Part shown: in pieces, positions 25,342 through 34,636 of the stretch
How positions within the stretch are numbered: position 1 is the first letter of the stretch
Layout of the letters: every line of letters starts with the position of its first letter
Program-made: the position numbers and the translations under genes
From: Phycisphaerae bacterium
GTDB lineage: Bacteria; Planctomycetota; Phycisphaerae; UBA1845
Direction of reading: 5' to 3'
DNA: 64,000 bases
Assembly: GCA_021604825.1 (NCBI GenBank)
Contig: BQJS01000001.1
Coordinates: forward strand, 1 to 64,000
Notes under the pieces: generated by a model
Databases searched by the model: none
What the model saw: only the letters and a program-made list of their open reading frames with translations
What the model was told of the DNA's origin: nothing

Positions 25342-27369
25342 TCAGATGCCGTTGACAACTTCCGTGTTGGGCCTTGGGAATTGCATGTGCACAACATCAC
25401 CAGGGCGATCGACATTAATTTGGCCGAATTTTCCTGTGCGTCGCAGGTCGATCCAGCGATGCCCTTCGCCAAAGAGTGAGTACCTTCGTTGTTTAATGAC
25501 CTCGTTGAGCATAGAAGCGTCATCCGTTGCGCCAAGGTAGTTGCCTAGCCCTCTAGCGTTACGTACTCGGTTGATCGCCGCCAATGACTCATTCACGTCC
25601 GAACCGATCTGAGCTTCCGCATAGATCAGAATCAATTCTTCGTTGCGGATGATCGGGAACGGATCGGTCTCAGAAGCGATGGTCTCTACTTGTGTTGTAC
25701 CGGACAATCCATCATGGACGACGGGAACCGTAAGATCAGCGGATGCAATATACGGACGCGTTTTCACGGGAATCCGAAGGTCACCCGCATCCGAATCGCT
25801 GAGGAAATCCGGGTGGACCGTATACAGATTCGTGTCGGGCTCGTAATACATCGGGTTGGAACTGAAGCCAAACGCCGGCCCCGTCGCCATCGAACCGTTG
25901 ATGTTGAAGAACGAACCCGCGATGCCCGAGATCGAGCCGGATTTATCGCCTTGGTAGATCCTTACACGAGCGGAAAGGGCTCGATTGAACTGACGGAACG
26001 TTGCCGGTGTCGAGAAACCCGTGAACCCGCTGTCCAGATTGAATACGAAACTTGCTCCGCCGTTGGTCAGGTTCGTGGCTGCTTCGTCGAGCAAGTCGGC
26101 GATGAGTTGCAAGCTGTCGGCGTAGCTCAAGAAGGCTGCCGATTTGTTTTGGGCGTCCAGCTCAGACGGCGGAAGGATGCCCGTTGCGAACTGGTGGTTT
26201 AGCGCGAGCAGCAAGGAATAGGCCTGCCATGTCTTCGCATAACCGTACAGCCCATTAACTTGCTCGCTGGTCAATCCTGCGTCTGAATTCGTCGCAGCCG
26301 TGATCAGCGTTTGACTGTGTCGCACGGCTCTGTAGCGGGCGATGAAACTTCGCGTCACGAGGTCGCCATCCTCATCCAACGATTGCCCCTCTTTGCCCAT
26401 CAACTCTCCGGTGTACTCCGAATCATCTCCGTTCAGATTCCAGTATTCGCGTCCGACGATGCTTACCGTTTGGATGTAATACTCCAAGTCGTCGCGAACC
26501 ATCGATTCCATGTCCTCAGCCAAGTCTTGAACTTCTGCGAGACTGGGGCCATCGCATTGAACATTGGCGCAGGTTTCTCCCTGGTTGAACTCCCCATCGA
26601 TCGCGAGGCAGTCTGCCGCCTCAATCACGATGCAGGATCCATCGATTCGACAGCATGCGCCGATCGGCTGTTCGCACGCGACCTCGAGGCAGAGCATGCC
26701 TTCGTTGAGGGTTCCACCGACAGAATTGCAAACGTCTGCCGTTGAATCATCCACACACAAACCACTCGTCAGGCAGCACGAACCGCTGGCGGGGTCCGGT
26801 TCCGGACAATCGAATTCTTCGCACGTTGAAGAGCCTTCAAACGTTCCGTTGACCGTCGCGCAACCGTTGCTGTCAGCGTTCAAGCACGAGCCGTCCTCCA
26901 GGCAGCACGCCCCGAGATCCGGGCCGGGCTGTGGGCAATTGACGTCCTCGCAAAGCTGCCCTTCTTCAAACGTTCCGCCCTGCGCTTCGCACTCATCGGA
27001 GTTTGAGTCCAAGCACGTTCCATCGACGATGCAGCAAGCGCCAGCCACCGGGCATTGAACCTCGTCGCAGGTAGACGATTCGTTGAACGCGCCGCCGAGG
27101 GTGTCGCATGCGTCTGATTTTACGTCAACACAGGAGCCATCCTCCAAGCAGCATGCCTGATCGGTTGATGTCTCCGGGCATTGAAAATCGCTGCAGCTTT
27201 CGCCGTCGGTAAACAAGCCGTTTGACCCGCAGTCGGCTTCGGTTGTGTCCAGGCACGTGCCGTCGTCTTGGCAGCATGCGCCTGTTGACTCTACCACTGG
27301 CGTCGTGCAATTCAGATTCATACTGACCGATGCGAGTATCAAGACAATCGCTGCAACAACTCGGTACAT
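25342..27369 (-). CDS. SusD/RagB-like lipoprotein with six disulfide-rich GACC repeats
   Basis: A 675-residue exported protein. An N-terminal hydrophobic signal (YRVVAAIVLILASVSMNLNC) may end in a non-classical lipobox. Residues about 30-272 are six tandem units of 35-37 residues, each GACCxxDGxC, then a Cys near position 18, a GGxF-like turn, and two final Cys: six Cys per unit. The rest (about 275-675) has the helical TPR-like layout of SusD/RagB outer-membrane glycan-binding partners, including RNEELILIYAEAQIG, LAAINRVRNARGL and EVIKQRRYSLFGEGHRWIDLRR near the end, all typical of that family. SusD works with a TonB-dependent SusC porin; no SusC is in the window. The start at 27369 is the ATG that gives the signal peptide. 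It lies between two leucine-catabolism genes with no functional link that I can see. Confidence 0.85.
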   Translation of the reverse strand: MYRVVAAIVLILASVSMNLNCTTPVVESTGACCQDDGTCLDTTEADCGSNGLFTDGESCSDFQCPETSTDQACCLEDGSCVDVKSDACDTLGGAFNESSTCDEVQCPVAGACCIVDGTCLDSNSDECEAQGGTFEEGQLCEDVNCPQPGPDLGACCLEDGSCLNADSNGCATVNGTFEGSSTCEEFDCPEPDPASGSCCLTSGLCVDDSTADVCNSVGGTLNEGMLCLEVACEQPIGACCRIDGSCIVIEAADCLAIDGEFNQGETCANVQCDGPSLAEVQDLAEDMESMVRDDLEYYIQTVSIVGREYWNLNGDDSEYTGELMGKEGQSLDEDGDLVTRSFIARYRAVRHSQTLITAATNSDAGLTSEQVNGLYGYAKTWQAYSLLLALNHQFATGILPPSELDAQNKSAAFLSYADSLQLIADLLDEAATNLTNGGASFVFNLDSGFTGFSTPATFRQFNRALSARVRIYQGDKSGSISGIAGSFFNINGSMATGPAFGFSSNPMYYEPDTNLYTVHPDFLSDSDAGDLRIPVKTRPYIASADLTVPVVHDGLSGTTQVETIASETDPFPIIRNEELILIYAEAQIGSDVNESLAAINRVRNARGLGNYLGATDDASMLNEVIKQRRYSLFGEGHRWIDLRRTGKFGQINVDRPGDVVHMQFPRPNTEVVNGI

Positions 27370-27571
27370 GTTCGACTCCCATTTGAATAGCAGATATTGC
27401 ACAGACCGCTCCAAGAGCGCCCCCACTGTGCGATGGCCCGTAATTGTACGTCTCCCGAATGGGATTACAAAAATGATCGGGTAAAACCGTCTACGGCGAC
27501 GATTGGAATCGAGCGCCGGGCTGAATTCACAAATTGGATATCTCGAAACGTGCTCACTTGCGTCGAAGCGA

Positions 27572-29182
27572 TTACATCCGATACACGCTCTGCTTCGGTT
27601 CGGGCCAAGGTCCGTTTAGGCTGGCCGCGATTCCCAGCGCCAAGACCATGCGCGTATCGACTGGATCAATAATCCCGTCATCCCAAAGCCGCGCCGAACT
27701 GTAGTAGGCGCTGCCCTCGGTTTCGTACTTGTCGAGAATTGGCTTTGTGAATGCTTCTTGTTGTTTTGCGTCCATCACGGGTTCGCCGCGGGCTTCGAGT
27801 TGATCTTGCTTGACGGTCAGCAGAACGCCGGCAGCCTGTTCGCCGCCCATGACGCTGATTCGTGCGTTGGGCCACATCCACAATTGCCTTGGACCATAGG
27901 CCCGTCCGCACATGCCGTAGTTGCCCGCGCCATATGAACCGCCGATGACCACGGTGAACTTCGGAACGCTCGCGTTGGAGACTGCCGCTACCATCTTCGC
28001 GCCGTCCTTCGCGATGCCTCCGGATTCAAATTGTTTGCCGACCATAAAGCCCGTGATGTTTTGCAGGAATACGATTGGCCTACGTCGTTGGTTGCATAGT
28101 TCGATGAAGTGTGCGGCTTTCTGTGCGCTTTCGGAAAACAGCACCCCATTGTTCGCCAGGATGCCGACCGGGTAGCCCCAGATGTGCGCGAAACCGGTGA
28201 CGAGCGTTGAGCCGTACAGCGCCTTGAATTCCTGGAAACGACTGCCGTCGACGATTCGGGCGATGATCTCGCGGACGTCGTATGGTTTGCGAATGTTCTT
28301 CTGGATGATGCCGTAGATTTCGCTCGGATCGTAGCGCGGTTCTTCCACGGCTACAGTTGGCACATCCGTTTTCTTGCGCCGACCCAAGTGGCTGACGATG
28401 CGGCGGGTGATCGCCAGAGCATCTTCGTCGTTGACGGCCAAGTGGTCGGCCACGCCTGACGTTCGGCAATGTACGTCTGCGCCGCCCAACTCTTCTGCTG
28501 AAACGACTTCGCCCGTCGCGGCTTTAACGAGCGGTGGACCGCCCAGGAAAATTGTCCCTTGTCCTTTGACGATGACGGCTTCGTCGCTCATCGCGGGCAC
28601 GTATGCGCCGCCGGCAGTACACGAACCCATTACCACAGCCACCTGCGGTATGCCGTTCGCCGACATTTGCGCTTGATTGAAAAAGATGCGCCCGAAATGT
28701 TCTTTGTCGGGGAACACTTCGGCTTGCAATGGCAGGAATGCGCCGCCGGAATCGACGAGATATACACATGGCAAATGGTTTTCTCGGGCGATCTCCTGCG
28801 CTCGCAGGTGCTTCTTGACGGTGATCGGAAAATACGTTCCGCCCTTGACGGTTGCATCGTTCGCGACGATCACGCACTCGCGTCCTTCGATGCACCCGAT
28901 GCCCGTCACGATGCCAGCGGCTGGAGCGCCGTCGTCGTAAAGACCGTTTGCCGCGAGCGAACTGAATTCCAAGAATGGCGTATCCGTGTCCGTCAGCAAA
29001 TCGATGCGGTCGCGCACAAACAACTTTCCGCGACTGCGATGTCGCGCGACCAGCTTCTCACCGCCGCCCTGTTTGACCGTATTCAGACGCGCTTTCAAGT
29101 CCGCGACTTTGGTTTCAAGGTCGGATTTGTTTTCGGCGAACTCTGGGGTCGATGGGTCAATTGAAGTTGGGAGTATTTCCAT
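27572..29182 (-). CDS. Acyl-CoA carboxylase carboxyltransferase subunit (methylcrotonyl-CoA type)
   Basis: A 536-residue biotin-dependent carboxyltransferase subunit. It shows both crotonase-like halves: the first with [34 protein letters not shown] and SGGAFLPLQ (the SGGA oxyanion region), and the second with [41 protein letters not shown] and [18 protein letters not shown]. The FLPLQxEVFPD segment and the overall layout are those of 3-methylcrotonyl-CoA carboxylase beta (LiuB/MccB), which carboxylates the leucine-derived acyl-CoA; geranyl-CoA or propionyl-CoA carboxylases are the alternatives. The biotin-carboxylase partner is not in the window. The start at 29182 removes a short upstream extension. 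Confidence 0.9.
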   Translation of the reverse strand: MEILPTSIDPSTPEFAENKSDLETKVADLKARLNTVKQGGGEKLVARHRSRGKLFVRDRIDLLTDTDTPFLEFSSLAANGLYDDGAPAAGIVTGIGCIEGRECVIVANDATVKGGTYFPITVKKHLRAQEIARENHLPCVYLVDSGGAFLPLQAEVFPDKEHFGRIFFNQAQMSANGIPQVAVVMGSCTAGGAYVPAMSDEAVIVKGQGTIFLGGPPLVKAATGEVVSAEELGGADVHCRTSGVADHLAVNDEDALAITRRIVSHLGRRKKTDVPTVAVEEPRYDPSEIYGIIQKNIRKPYDVREIIARIVDGSRFQEFKALYGSTLVTGFAHIWGYPVGILANNGVLFSESAQKAAHFIELCNQRRRPIVFLQNITGFMVGKQFESGGIAKDGAKMVAAVSNASVPKFTVVIGGSYGAGNYGMCGRAYGPRQLWMWPNARISVMGGEQAAGVLLTVKQDQLEARGEPVMDAKQQEAFTKPILDKYETEGSAYYSSARLWDDGIIDPVDTRMVLALGIAASLNGPWPEPKQSVYRM

Positions 29183-29372
29183 TCGGGGCACTTTCCGTCC
29201 GAGGGGCGCATTCCACCCTGTTGCCAACGTCTGCGAGCGTCCTGCCCGCCTGCCAAAAACCTAATCGCTTTTTGCCATTCGCGACAGTCTGGCGCCTTCC
29301 AACCGTGCCAATCCCAGCCGATTCAGTCGCTTCCTATGGCACTCTGTCGGGCAACCCTGCTATGATTGGTTG

Positions 29373-29933
29373 ATGGATGAGGCCCTTCCAAGCCGCTGGA
29401 TCGAACTTCGTGAACTTCCGGGACACCCCGAAATGTCGGTGTTCCCCGATCGCGAGCCCAAGATTCAAAACCGCTACGCGCCCGAAACCCGGGAAACTTT
29501 GAATTGCCCGAAGTGTCACTATCTCCTGACTGGCATCGGCGCGGCGTACTGCCCTGAATGTGGTATCCAGTTGTCCTACGAACCCATCACCGTCTTCGCT
29601 GCTGCCGATCAGTCCATCGTTTGGGCTGCGGCCATGGTGCTCGACCAGAATGAAATCACCAACCTCATCGCCACCGGCAGTTTCGATCCTGTCCTGGGCA
29701 TTTTTACGCGGCGCAATAGCCTGCCCCACATCATGGTCCCGTTCAAGTTCTATCACGAAGCCGTCCAGCTCTTGGATGCCGAGTTCGGCAAGCGCGAGTT
29801 CAAGACTGGCGACAAGCCCGATAAGTCCAATGCAGCGCCCGACTGGGCTTGTTCCAGTTGCCAGGAGGAGAACCCCGAATCCTTCGATGTATGCTGGCAG
29901 TGCGGTTTGCAGCGCCCTGACGCGCAGGCGTGA
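29373..29933 (+). CDS. DUF2007-like protein between two zinc ribbons
   Basis: A 186-residue soluble protein. It has a zinc ribbon at about residues 44-64 (CPKCHYLLTGIGAAYCPECG), a middle domain with VLDQNEITNLIATGSFDPVLG and VPFKFYHEAVQLLDAEF, which follows the pattern of the DUF2007 'putative signal transducing' fold, and a second CxxC..CWQCG ribbon near the C terminus (ACSSCQEENPESFDVCWQCG). DUF2007 domains have no established biochemical role. The ATG at 29373 is chosen over a TTG three bases earlier. It is divergent from the carboxyltransferase gene. Confidence 0.75.
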   Translation: MDEALPSRWIELRELPGHPEMSVFPDREPKIQNRYAPETRETLNCPKCHYLLTGIGAAYCPECGIQLSYEPITVFAAADQSIVWAAAMVLDQNEITNLIATGSFDPVLGIFTRRNSLPHIMVPFKFYHEAVQLLDAEFGKREFKTGDKPDKSNAAPDWACSSCQEENPESFDVCWQCGLQRPDAQA

Positions 29934-30015
29934 ATTGGGCTCTGATTAGCCGCCACCGACTGGACTCGATTGTCTCAAGTTGTAAACTATACCGCTCGAA
30001 TAATAACTGTCCCGC

Positions 30016-30552
30016 GTGGATATGTTTCCCGATCAACAGAGTGGCTGCCCCCAACCCGTTCGGGCGGAAACGGTGAACCCCTTGTCTGACACGCAGAACG
30101 AGAATCAACTTGACGCTTTGGGCGAAGAGGTTTTTGAACTCACGAAAATCGTCGCCCGGGCTCGCGCTCAAGCCAGCAACAAGCACGTTGAGACTCTGAC
30201 CGAAACGGAAAACCTCACGCTCGATCTGCTCAGCAAGCAGGACGTGATGACGGTGGGGCAAATACAAAAAGCCGTTGGCGTTCTGCCAGCTCAGATGTCT
30301 CGGATCGTTCGGTCGCTCGAAGACAAGGGTGGGTCTGCTTATATCGAGTGCAACATCAACCCCAAAGATCGCCGAATGATCAACGTCTCGATCACGGCTG
30401 CTGGCCAAAAGGCGCTCAACAGCTATCGAAAAGCGCGGCTGGCGATGATCCTGAAAATCCTCTCGGTTCTGGACCATGACGAGAGAGAAGATTTCATGGG
30501 CATGCTTCGTAAAATGCGCCAAAACATTTCTAACTCCATCAAAAATAAGTAG
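30016..30552 (+). CDS. MarR-family winged-helix transcriptional regulator
   Basis: A 178-residue regulator. After a variable N-terminal 25 residues comes a dimerisation helix (LGEEVFELTKIVARARAQ), then the winged helix: LTETENLTLDLLSKQDVMTVGQIQKAVGVLPAQMSRIVRSLEDKG as helix-turn-helix and INPKDRRMINVSITAAGQKAL as the wing, followed by a C-terminal dimer helix. The wing's KDRRxxxVxxTxxG matches MarR proteins. It starts at GTG 30016 or ATG 30022, neither with a clear ribosome site. A strong promoter with inverted repeats for the next gene lies 80-115 bp downstream of its stop and could be its operator; that link is inference. Confidence 0.88.
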   Translation: MDMFPDQQSGCPQPVRAETVNPLSDTQNENQLDALGEEVFELTKIVARARAQASNKHVETLTETENLTLDLLSKQDVMTVGQIQKAVGVLPAQMSRIVRSLEDKGGSAYIECNINPKDRRMINVSITAAGQKALNSYRKARLAMILKILSVLDHDEREDFMGMLRKMRQNISNSIKNK

Positions 30553-30632
30553 TTATGTCAAATTGGCAATTCGCCAAAACCGCCCCATACGGCCTCTACC
30601 GTAGAATATTGTTCACATATAGAAACTATTTC

Positions 30633-30666
30633 TTGACAATAATTATTCATGTTGTATGGTTATTGT
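30633..30666 (+). promoter_or_regulatory. Sigma-70 promoter overlapped by an inverted repeat
   Basis: TTGACA (30633-30638), a 16-base spacer and TATGGT (30655-30660) form a good promoter in an AT-rich patch. The 7-base repeats ACAATAA (30636-30642) and TTATTGT (30660-30666) flank it symmetrically, a possible operator. Confidence 0.6.
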
Positions 30667-30745
30667 GGCCGACGTGAATAACGACGGGTTGATTACAACG
30701 GGCCGCAGTTCTTGAATAAACCGATTGGCGATGGAGAACAAGACG

Positions 30746-31174
30746 ATGAAAAAGAACATACGAATCTCACTCGTGGCATCATGCGCCGCATTGGCGGGAT
30801 TGGCTTTGTTGGTCGCACCCACCACAGCCAAAGCACAGTGCCATCGCCCGGTATACGCACCGGTCACTTATGTTGACTATGCCCCGGCGGTTGTGCCGGC
30901 TCGAACGGTTTACGTTAGTCAGCCCGTTTATGTTCCAAGGCCTGTTTACGTTGAGCGGCCAGTGTATGTTGCACCGGCTTACCGGTCGCGGTCATTTAAT
31001 CTCAGCCTGAGCTTTGGCAACAACAACTATCGCCGAGGCCAGGGTCACCATCGAAGTTTCCGAAGTCGCGACGGTTACAGTTCGCGTCGCCAGTACACTT
31101 CGTCGCGGCGGTCTCGAAGTTATCGCCAGTCCGGCAAACGATCGCACAGCAGTCGTCGACGCTATCGTCACTAG
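30746..31174 (+). CDS. Small secreted basic protein with PVYV repeats
   Basis: A 142-residue exported protein. The signal peptide runs from MKKNIRISLVASCAALAGL to AKAQ at about residue 31. Then come several tandem PVYV-type units (HRPVYAPVTYVDY, SQPVYVPRPVYVERPVYV), and from about residue 85 a very basic Arg/Ser/Tyr-rich tail (RRSRSYRQSGKRSHSSRR). The start at 30746 has GGAG nine bases upstream; a preceding ATG at 30731 lacks one. No enzyme motif is visible; a cell-wall or surface structural role, or polyanion binding, is possible. It sits behind the MarR gene with its own promoter and a strong terminator, so it is a single-gene unit. Confidence 0.75.
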   Translation: MKKNIRISLVASCAALAGLALLVAPTTAKAQCHRPVYAPVTYVDYAPAVVPARTVYVSQPVYVPRPVYVERPVYVAPAYRSRSFNLSLSFGNNNYRRGQGHHRSFRSRDGYSSRRQYTSSRRSRSYRQSGKRSHSSRRRYRH

Positions 31175-31232
31175 TCCAATCACGATGACTCTGATTCAAT
31201 TATGAACCATTTAATTCGAGATCTTCCAACGA

Positions 31233-31258
31233 GGCGGGGCATGTTCCCCGCCTTTTTT
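31233..31258 (+). terminator. Intrinsic terminator
   Basis: GGCGGGG (31233-31239), a 6-base loop, CCCCGCC (31246-31252) and six T. It ends the transcript of the PVYV-repeat gene and insulates pckA. Confidence 0.93.
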
Positions 31259-31364
31259 GTTGCTATTTTGCAGTCTTATTGGGTCGAAGTTTGCTTGACG
31301 ATGCGCTCGGTGATTCTATCCTTGGTTCTTAGGTCATCACTTCATCGAGCTATCGGAGGGCGTC

Positions 31365-32951
31365 ATGAGCAAGATCAGTCTTGAGGGTCACGGCATCCAT
31401 GTCAAAGAGGTCAACCGCAACTTAGGACCCGCAAGGCTTTACGAAGAAGCACTCCGATTTGAGAAGAATACGAGCATCGCATCCAGCGGTGCGCTCATTG
31501 CGTATTCAGGCAGCAAGACCGGCCGTTCCCCCAACGATAAGCGTATCGTCAAGAACCCAGCCTCCGAAGAAGACGTTTGGTGGGGCAAGATCAATATCTC
31601 ACTCGAGCAAAAAGGGTTCGACGCCAACCTGGAGCGTGCCCGCGATTACTTTCACACGTGTGATCGCCTTTACTGCATCGACGCGTTTGCCGGATGGGAC
31701 CCGAAGCATCGCATCAAAGTCCGGGTGATCTGCGCTCGGGCGTATCACGCGCTGTTCATGTACACGATGCTCATCCGCCCGACGAAGGAAGAGCTCGACT
31801 CATTCGGCGAGCCGGATTACGTCATCTATAATGCCGGCCAATTCCCTTCCAACACGCACACGCCCGGCATGACGTCAAAAACCAGCGTCGATATCTGCTT
31901 TGAAACCAATTCAATCGTCATCCTTGGAACTGAGTATGCCGGCGAAATGAAGAAGGGCGTGTTCACGGTGATGAATTATTTGATGCCGAAGAAGGGAGTG
32001 CTTTCGATGCACTGCTCGGCGACATCCGACGGCGAAACTGGAAAGTCATCGGTGTTGTTTGGCCTTAGCGGTACTGGTAAGACGACGCTGTCTGCCGATC
32101 CGAAGCGCCGGCTCATCGGTGACGACGAACACTGCTGGACCGAAGACGGCATCTTCAACATCGAAGGCGGTTGCTATGCCAAAGCGATTGACCTTTCGCC
32201 GGAGTCTGAACCGGAGATCTTTCAGGCCCTTCGATTTGGGGCGGTTCTTGAGAACGTCGTCTTCGACAGGCACTCGCACGAAGTCGATTTCTCCGACCTC
32301 AGCATCACGCAGAACACCCGCGGGGCCTATCCGATCGAGCATATTTCCAACGCTCAGATTCCCTGCATAGCTGGCCATCCCGACGACATTATTTTTCTGA
32401 CGTGCGATGCGTTTGGTGTGTTACCGCCGGTCAGCAAGCTTACGCCGGAACAGGCGATGTACCACTTTATCAGTGGCTACACAGCCAAGGTTGCGGGGAC
32501 GGAAGTTGGCGTGACTGAACCGTCGGCGACATTCTCTGCGTGTTTTGGTGCGCCGTTTATCGTCTGGCATCCGGGTAAGTATGCAGAACTGCTGGCTGAA
32601 AAGATCAAGAAGCACAACGCGAGCGTGTGGTTGGTGAACACCGGTTGGAGTGGCGGTGCGTATGGCGTGGGCAAGCGCATGAAACTTTCATACACCCGCG
32701 CGATCATCGATGGCATTCACGGCGGCGCGCTGAAGAACGTCGCGACGACTCCCGATCCGATTTTTGGTTTCGAGGTGGTCAACGAATGTCCGAACGTGCC
32801 AACGGAAGTGCTCATTCCGCGCAACACCTGGAGCGATAAGGGCGCGTTTGACAACACCGCGAAAAAACTCGCGAGCCTGTTCATCGAAAACTTCAAGAAA
32901 TTCGAAGACGGCGTAAGCCAACAAGTCCGCGAAGCCGGCCCGAAGCTTTAA
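31365..32951 (+). CDS. pckA: Phosphoenolpyruvate carboxykinase (ATP)
   Basis: A 528-residue cytosolic enzyme of gluconeogenesis, converting oxaloacetate and ATP to phosphoenolpyruvate, ADP and CO2. Motifs are complete: the substrate arginine region GSKTGRSPNDKR at about residue 49, the kinase-1a P-loop GLSGTGKTTLSAD near 230, kinase-2 IGDDEHCW shortly after, and the ATP-contact region GAYPIEHISN. The P-loop with GTGKTT identifies the ATP type rather than the GTP type. The start ATG has GGAGGG a few bases upstream. The stop codon overlaps that of the convergent gene on the other strand. Confidence 0.97.
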   Translation: MSKISLEGHGIHVKEVNRNLGPARLYEEALRFEKNTSIASSGALIAYSGSKTGRSPNDKRIVKNPASEEDVWWGKINISLEQKGFDANLERARDYFHTCDRLYCIDAFAGWDPKHRIKVRVICARAYHALFMYTMLIRPTKEELDSFGEPDYVIYNAGQFPSNTHTPGMTSKTSVDICFETNSIVILGTEYAGEMKKGVFTVMNYLMPKKGVLSMHCSATSDGETGKSSVLFGLSGTGKTTLSADPKRRLIGDDEHCWTEDGIFNIEGGCYAKAIDLSPESEPEIFQALRFGAVLENVVFDRHSHEVDFSDLSITQNTRGAYPIEHISNAQIPCIAGHPDDIIFLTCDAFGVLPPVSKLTPEQAMYHFISGYTAKVAGTEVGVTEPSATFSACFGAPFIVWHPGKYAELLAEKIKKHNASVWLVNTGWSGGAYGVGKRMKLSYTRAIIDGIHGGALKNVATTPDPIFGFEVVNECPNVPTEVLIPRNTWSDKGAFDNTAKKLASLFIENFKKFEDGVSQQVREAGPKL

Positions 32952-33598
32952 GGCGGTTCCTCAGATTCGATTGAGCAATCGTCGGTCTCCGCACTCAAAT
33001 TAGGGGCAGACGGCGTTCCGCATTCCGGACAGACGCCGCTGACATTTCCAGTCAAATCGTATCCACAATTCGAGCACTGCCAGTCTTCGTAGATGGGCCA
33101 ATAGCGCGTGCGCACGTATACGAACCCCGAAAGGATTGCGAACGGCACTAGCGTGAACGCGATCACGCCCATCAGAAATGCCAATGGAACGTACCAAAGA
33201 AGTGTTGATGCTCCCCACGGTGACATTGTGACAATGCGTATGCAGCCCGGCGCGGAATTTGCAATTGCGGTGAAAACAGAAAGCAGAAGTGCGTCTTTGT
33301 AGCTTGTCCATGGCCAACAGAGCGCCGTGATCCCAACGACAAAAATTCCCACGTAAATGACCGAAACGGTGATCGCATACGACTTGGTGAACCCGCCAGT
33401 CGGCACGTAAATGCGATCAAACGCCATGCGCCCTAGCAGGAGTAGCACGGCGAAGATCATTCCCAATGGTATTCGATACCGCGCAAGGAATTGGATGAGT
33501 ATTGAAGAATTGTCAGCGCGCTGGTCGGGCTTCGGTGATTCGTTGGGAACGTCGTTCACGAATGCCTCACTTGCTCTACAAGCAGAACGCGCGATCAT
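32948..33598 (-). CDS. Multi-pass membrane protein with C-terminal zinc ribbon
   Basis: A protein of up to 216 residues. Four hydrophobic helices lie between about residues 40 and 160 (GMIFAVLLLLGRMAF, VSVIYVGIFVVGITALCWP, and MGVIAFTLVPFAILSGFVYV among them), followed by the short zinc ribbon CSNCGYDLTGNVSGVCPECG at about residue 174 and an acidic tail. The same ribbon appears in three other proteins of this window. Its job is unknown. A GTG at 33559 is an alternative start. The stop codon TAA overlaps that of pckA on the opposite strand (TTTAA at 32947-32951). Confidence 0.7.
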   Translation of the reverse strand: MIARSACRASEAFVNDVPNESPKPDQRADNSSILIQFLARYRIPLGMIFAVLLLLGRMAFDRIYVPTGGFTKSYAITVSVIYVGIFVVGITALCWPWTSYKDALLLSVFTAIANSAPGCIRIVTMSPWGASTLLWYVPLAFLMGVIAFTLVPFAILSGFVYVRTRYWPIYEDWQCSNCGYDLTGNVSGVCPECGTPSAPNLSAETDDCSIESEEPP

Positions 33599-33631
33599 CG
33601 GCGCAAATCGCCGGAGTCACTCGATCAAACG

Positions 33632-34300
33632 CTAGGCACCGACGGCTTCGCGGACGTGGTTTTCTAGGCAATCGACTACTTCTGCCAGCGTCATGTCACT
33701 GGTGTCGATCTTGATGGATTGGCCGGGCACGAGGAGTGGGGCCCATTGTTTGCAATCGTTGGCGTCGCGGGCGTTTAGGTTATCGCGCACGTCGTCGATT
33801 GAGACGTCTTCGCCGTCGGCGATCAATTCTTGGTAGCGCCGTTCGGCTCGTTTTTCCAAATCGGCGTCGACCACGAAACGCACGTCGGCAAGGTCTTTGA
33901 AAACCACGCTGCCTTGATCGCGCCCTTCGGTGACGAACGAGCCCAGTTTGCGGCCGATCGCCCTTTGTTTTTCGACGAGGATCTGGCGGATTTCGGGGAT
34001 GCGGGCGACGGGCGAAGTGACCTGGCTGACGGCCATCGTGCGAATTGCTTCGCTGATGTCGTGACCGTTGGCATTGACCCGCGTGTGCGTTGGGCCGCAG
34101 TCGAGCCAGAGGTCGGCATCTTCGGCGAGGTGAACCAGCGCGTCGTGATCGTCTACGGAGATGCCTTCTTCCAGCGCAAGGTGGGCAATGGCGCGATACA
34201 TCGCCCCCGTGTCCAGGTATGGAATCTCAAGGTGGGCTGCCAGTTTTCGAGCAGCGGTCGATTTGCCGGAGCCAGCCGGTCCATCAATGGTGATTATCAT
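33632..34300 (-). CDS. cmk: Cytidylate kinase
   Basis: A 222-residue nucleoside monophosphate kinase phosphorylating CMP and dCMP with ATP. The P-loop GPAGSGKST is at residue 7, followed by the base-contact segment YLDTGAMYRAIAHLAL, then VTSPVARIPEIRQILVEKQR, the family motif VTEGRDQGSVVFKDLADVRFVVDA (with Gln where many members have Ile), and the LID region EKRAERRYQEL. Length fits bacterial Cmk. It is on the minus strand next to the zinc-ribbon membrane protein, 33 bp apart. Confidence 0.95.
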   Translation of the reverse strand: MIITIDGPAGSGKSTAARKLAAHLEIPYLDTGAMYRAIAHLALEEGISVDDHDALVHLAEDADLWLDCGPTHTRVNANGHDISEAIRTMAVSQVTSPVARIPEIRQILVEKQRAIGRKLGSFVTEGRDQGSVVFKDLADVRFVVDADLEKRAERRYQELIADGEDVSIDDVRDNLNARDANDCKQWAPLLVPGQSIKIDTSDMTLAEVVDCLENHVREAVGA

Positions 34301-34636
34301 TTGCTTTTCGATTGTAGGTCGATTTCAAAAGCGATCAAGCGCCCGATAATCATGCCCATGGCCCAATTTCCAAGAGGTGATCATGAATCTACTGAGCAGC
34401 GTCACGCGATCGCCTTCGGGCGTTCCACGCCTTTGATTTTAAGGCGTTGAGTGCTTCAACTTCAAGGTGCTGCACACACTTCAGCGTTGACTGGGTATTG
34501 TCCGAACCGTAAAATCATAGGGGTGTGTGGCAATATGCGTCGAATAGATTTGACGTGTGAGTCGTGTGTGAATTTACCGGCTTCTCATCCCCGAGCCGGC
34601 AATTCTGAAAACCCATAAGCAGGGCATCGAGAACCC
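34301..34636. other. Divergent intergenic region, no gene seen
   Basis: The 336 bp between cmk and the MJ0042-type gene carry no credible open frame or hairpin with a T tract. Promoters for both directions are expected here. Confidence 0.5.

Noticed and set aside
26554..27282. DNA-level tandem repeat or CRISPR-like array in the Cys-rich gene
   Set aside because: The periodicity is at protein level (about 36-43 residues) with diverged codons and no spacer-repeat structure.
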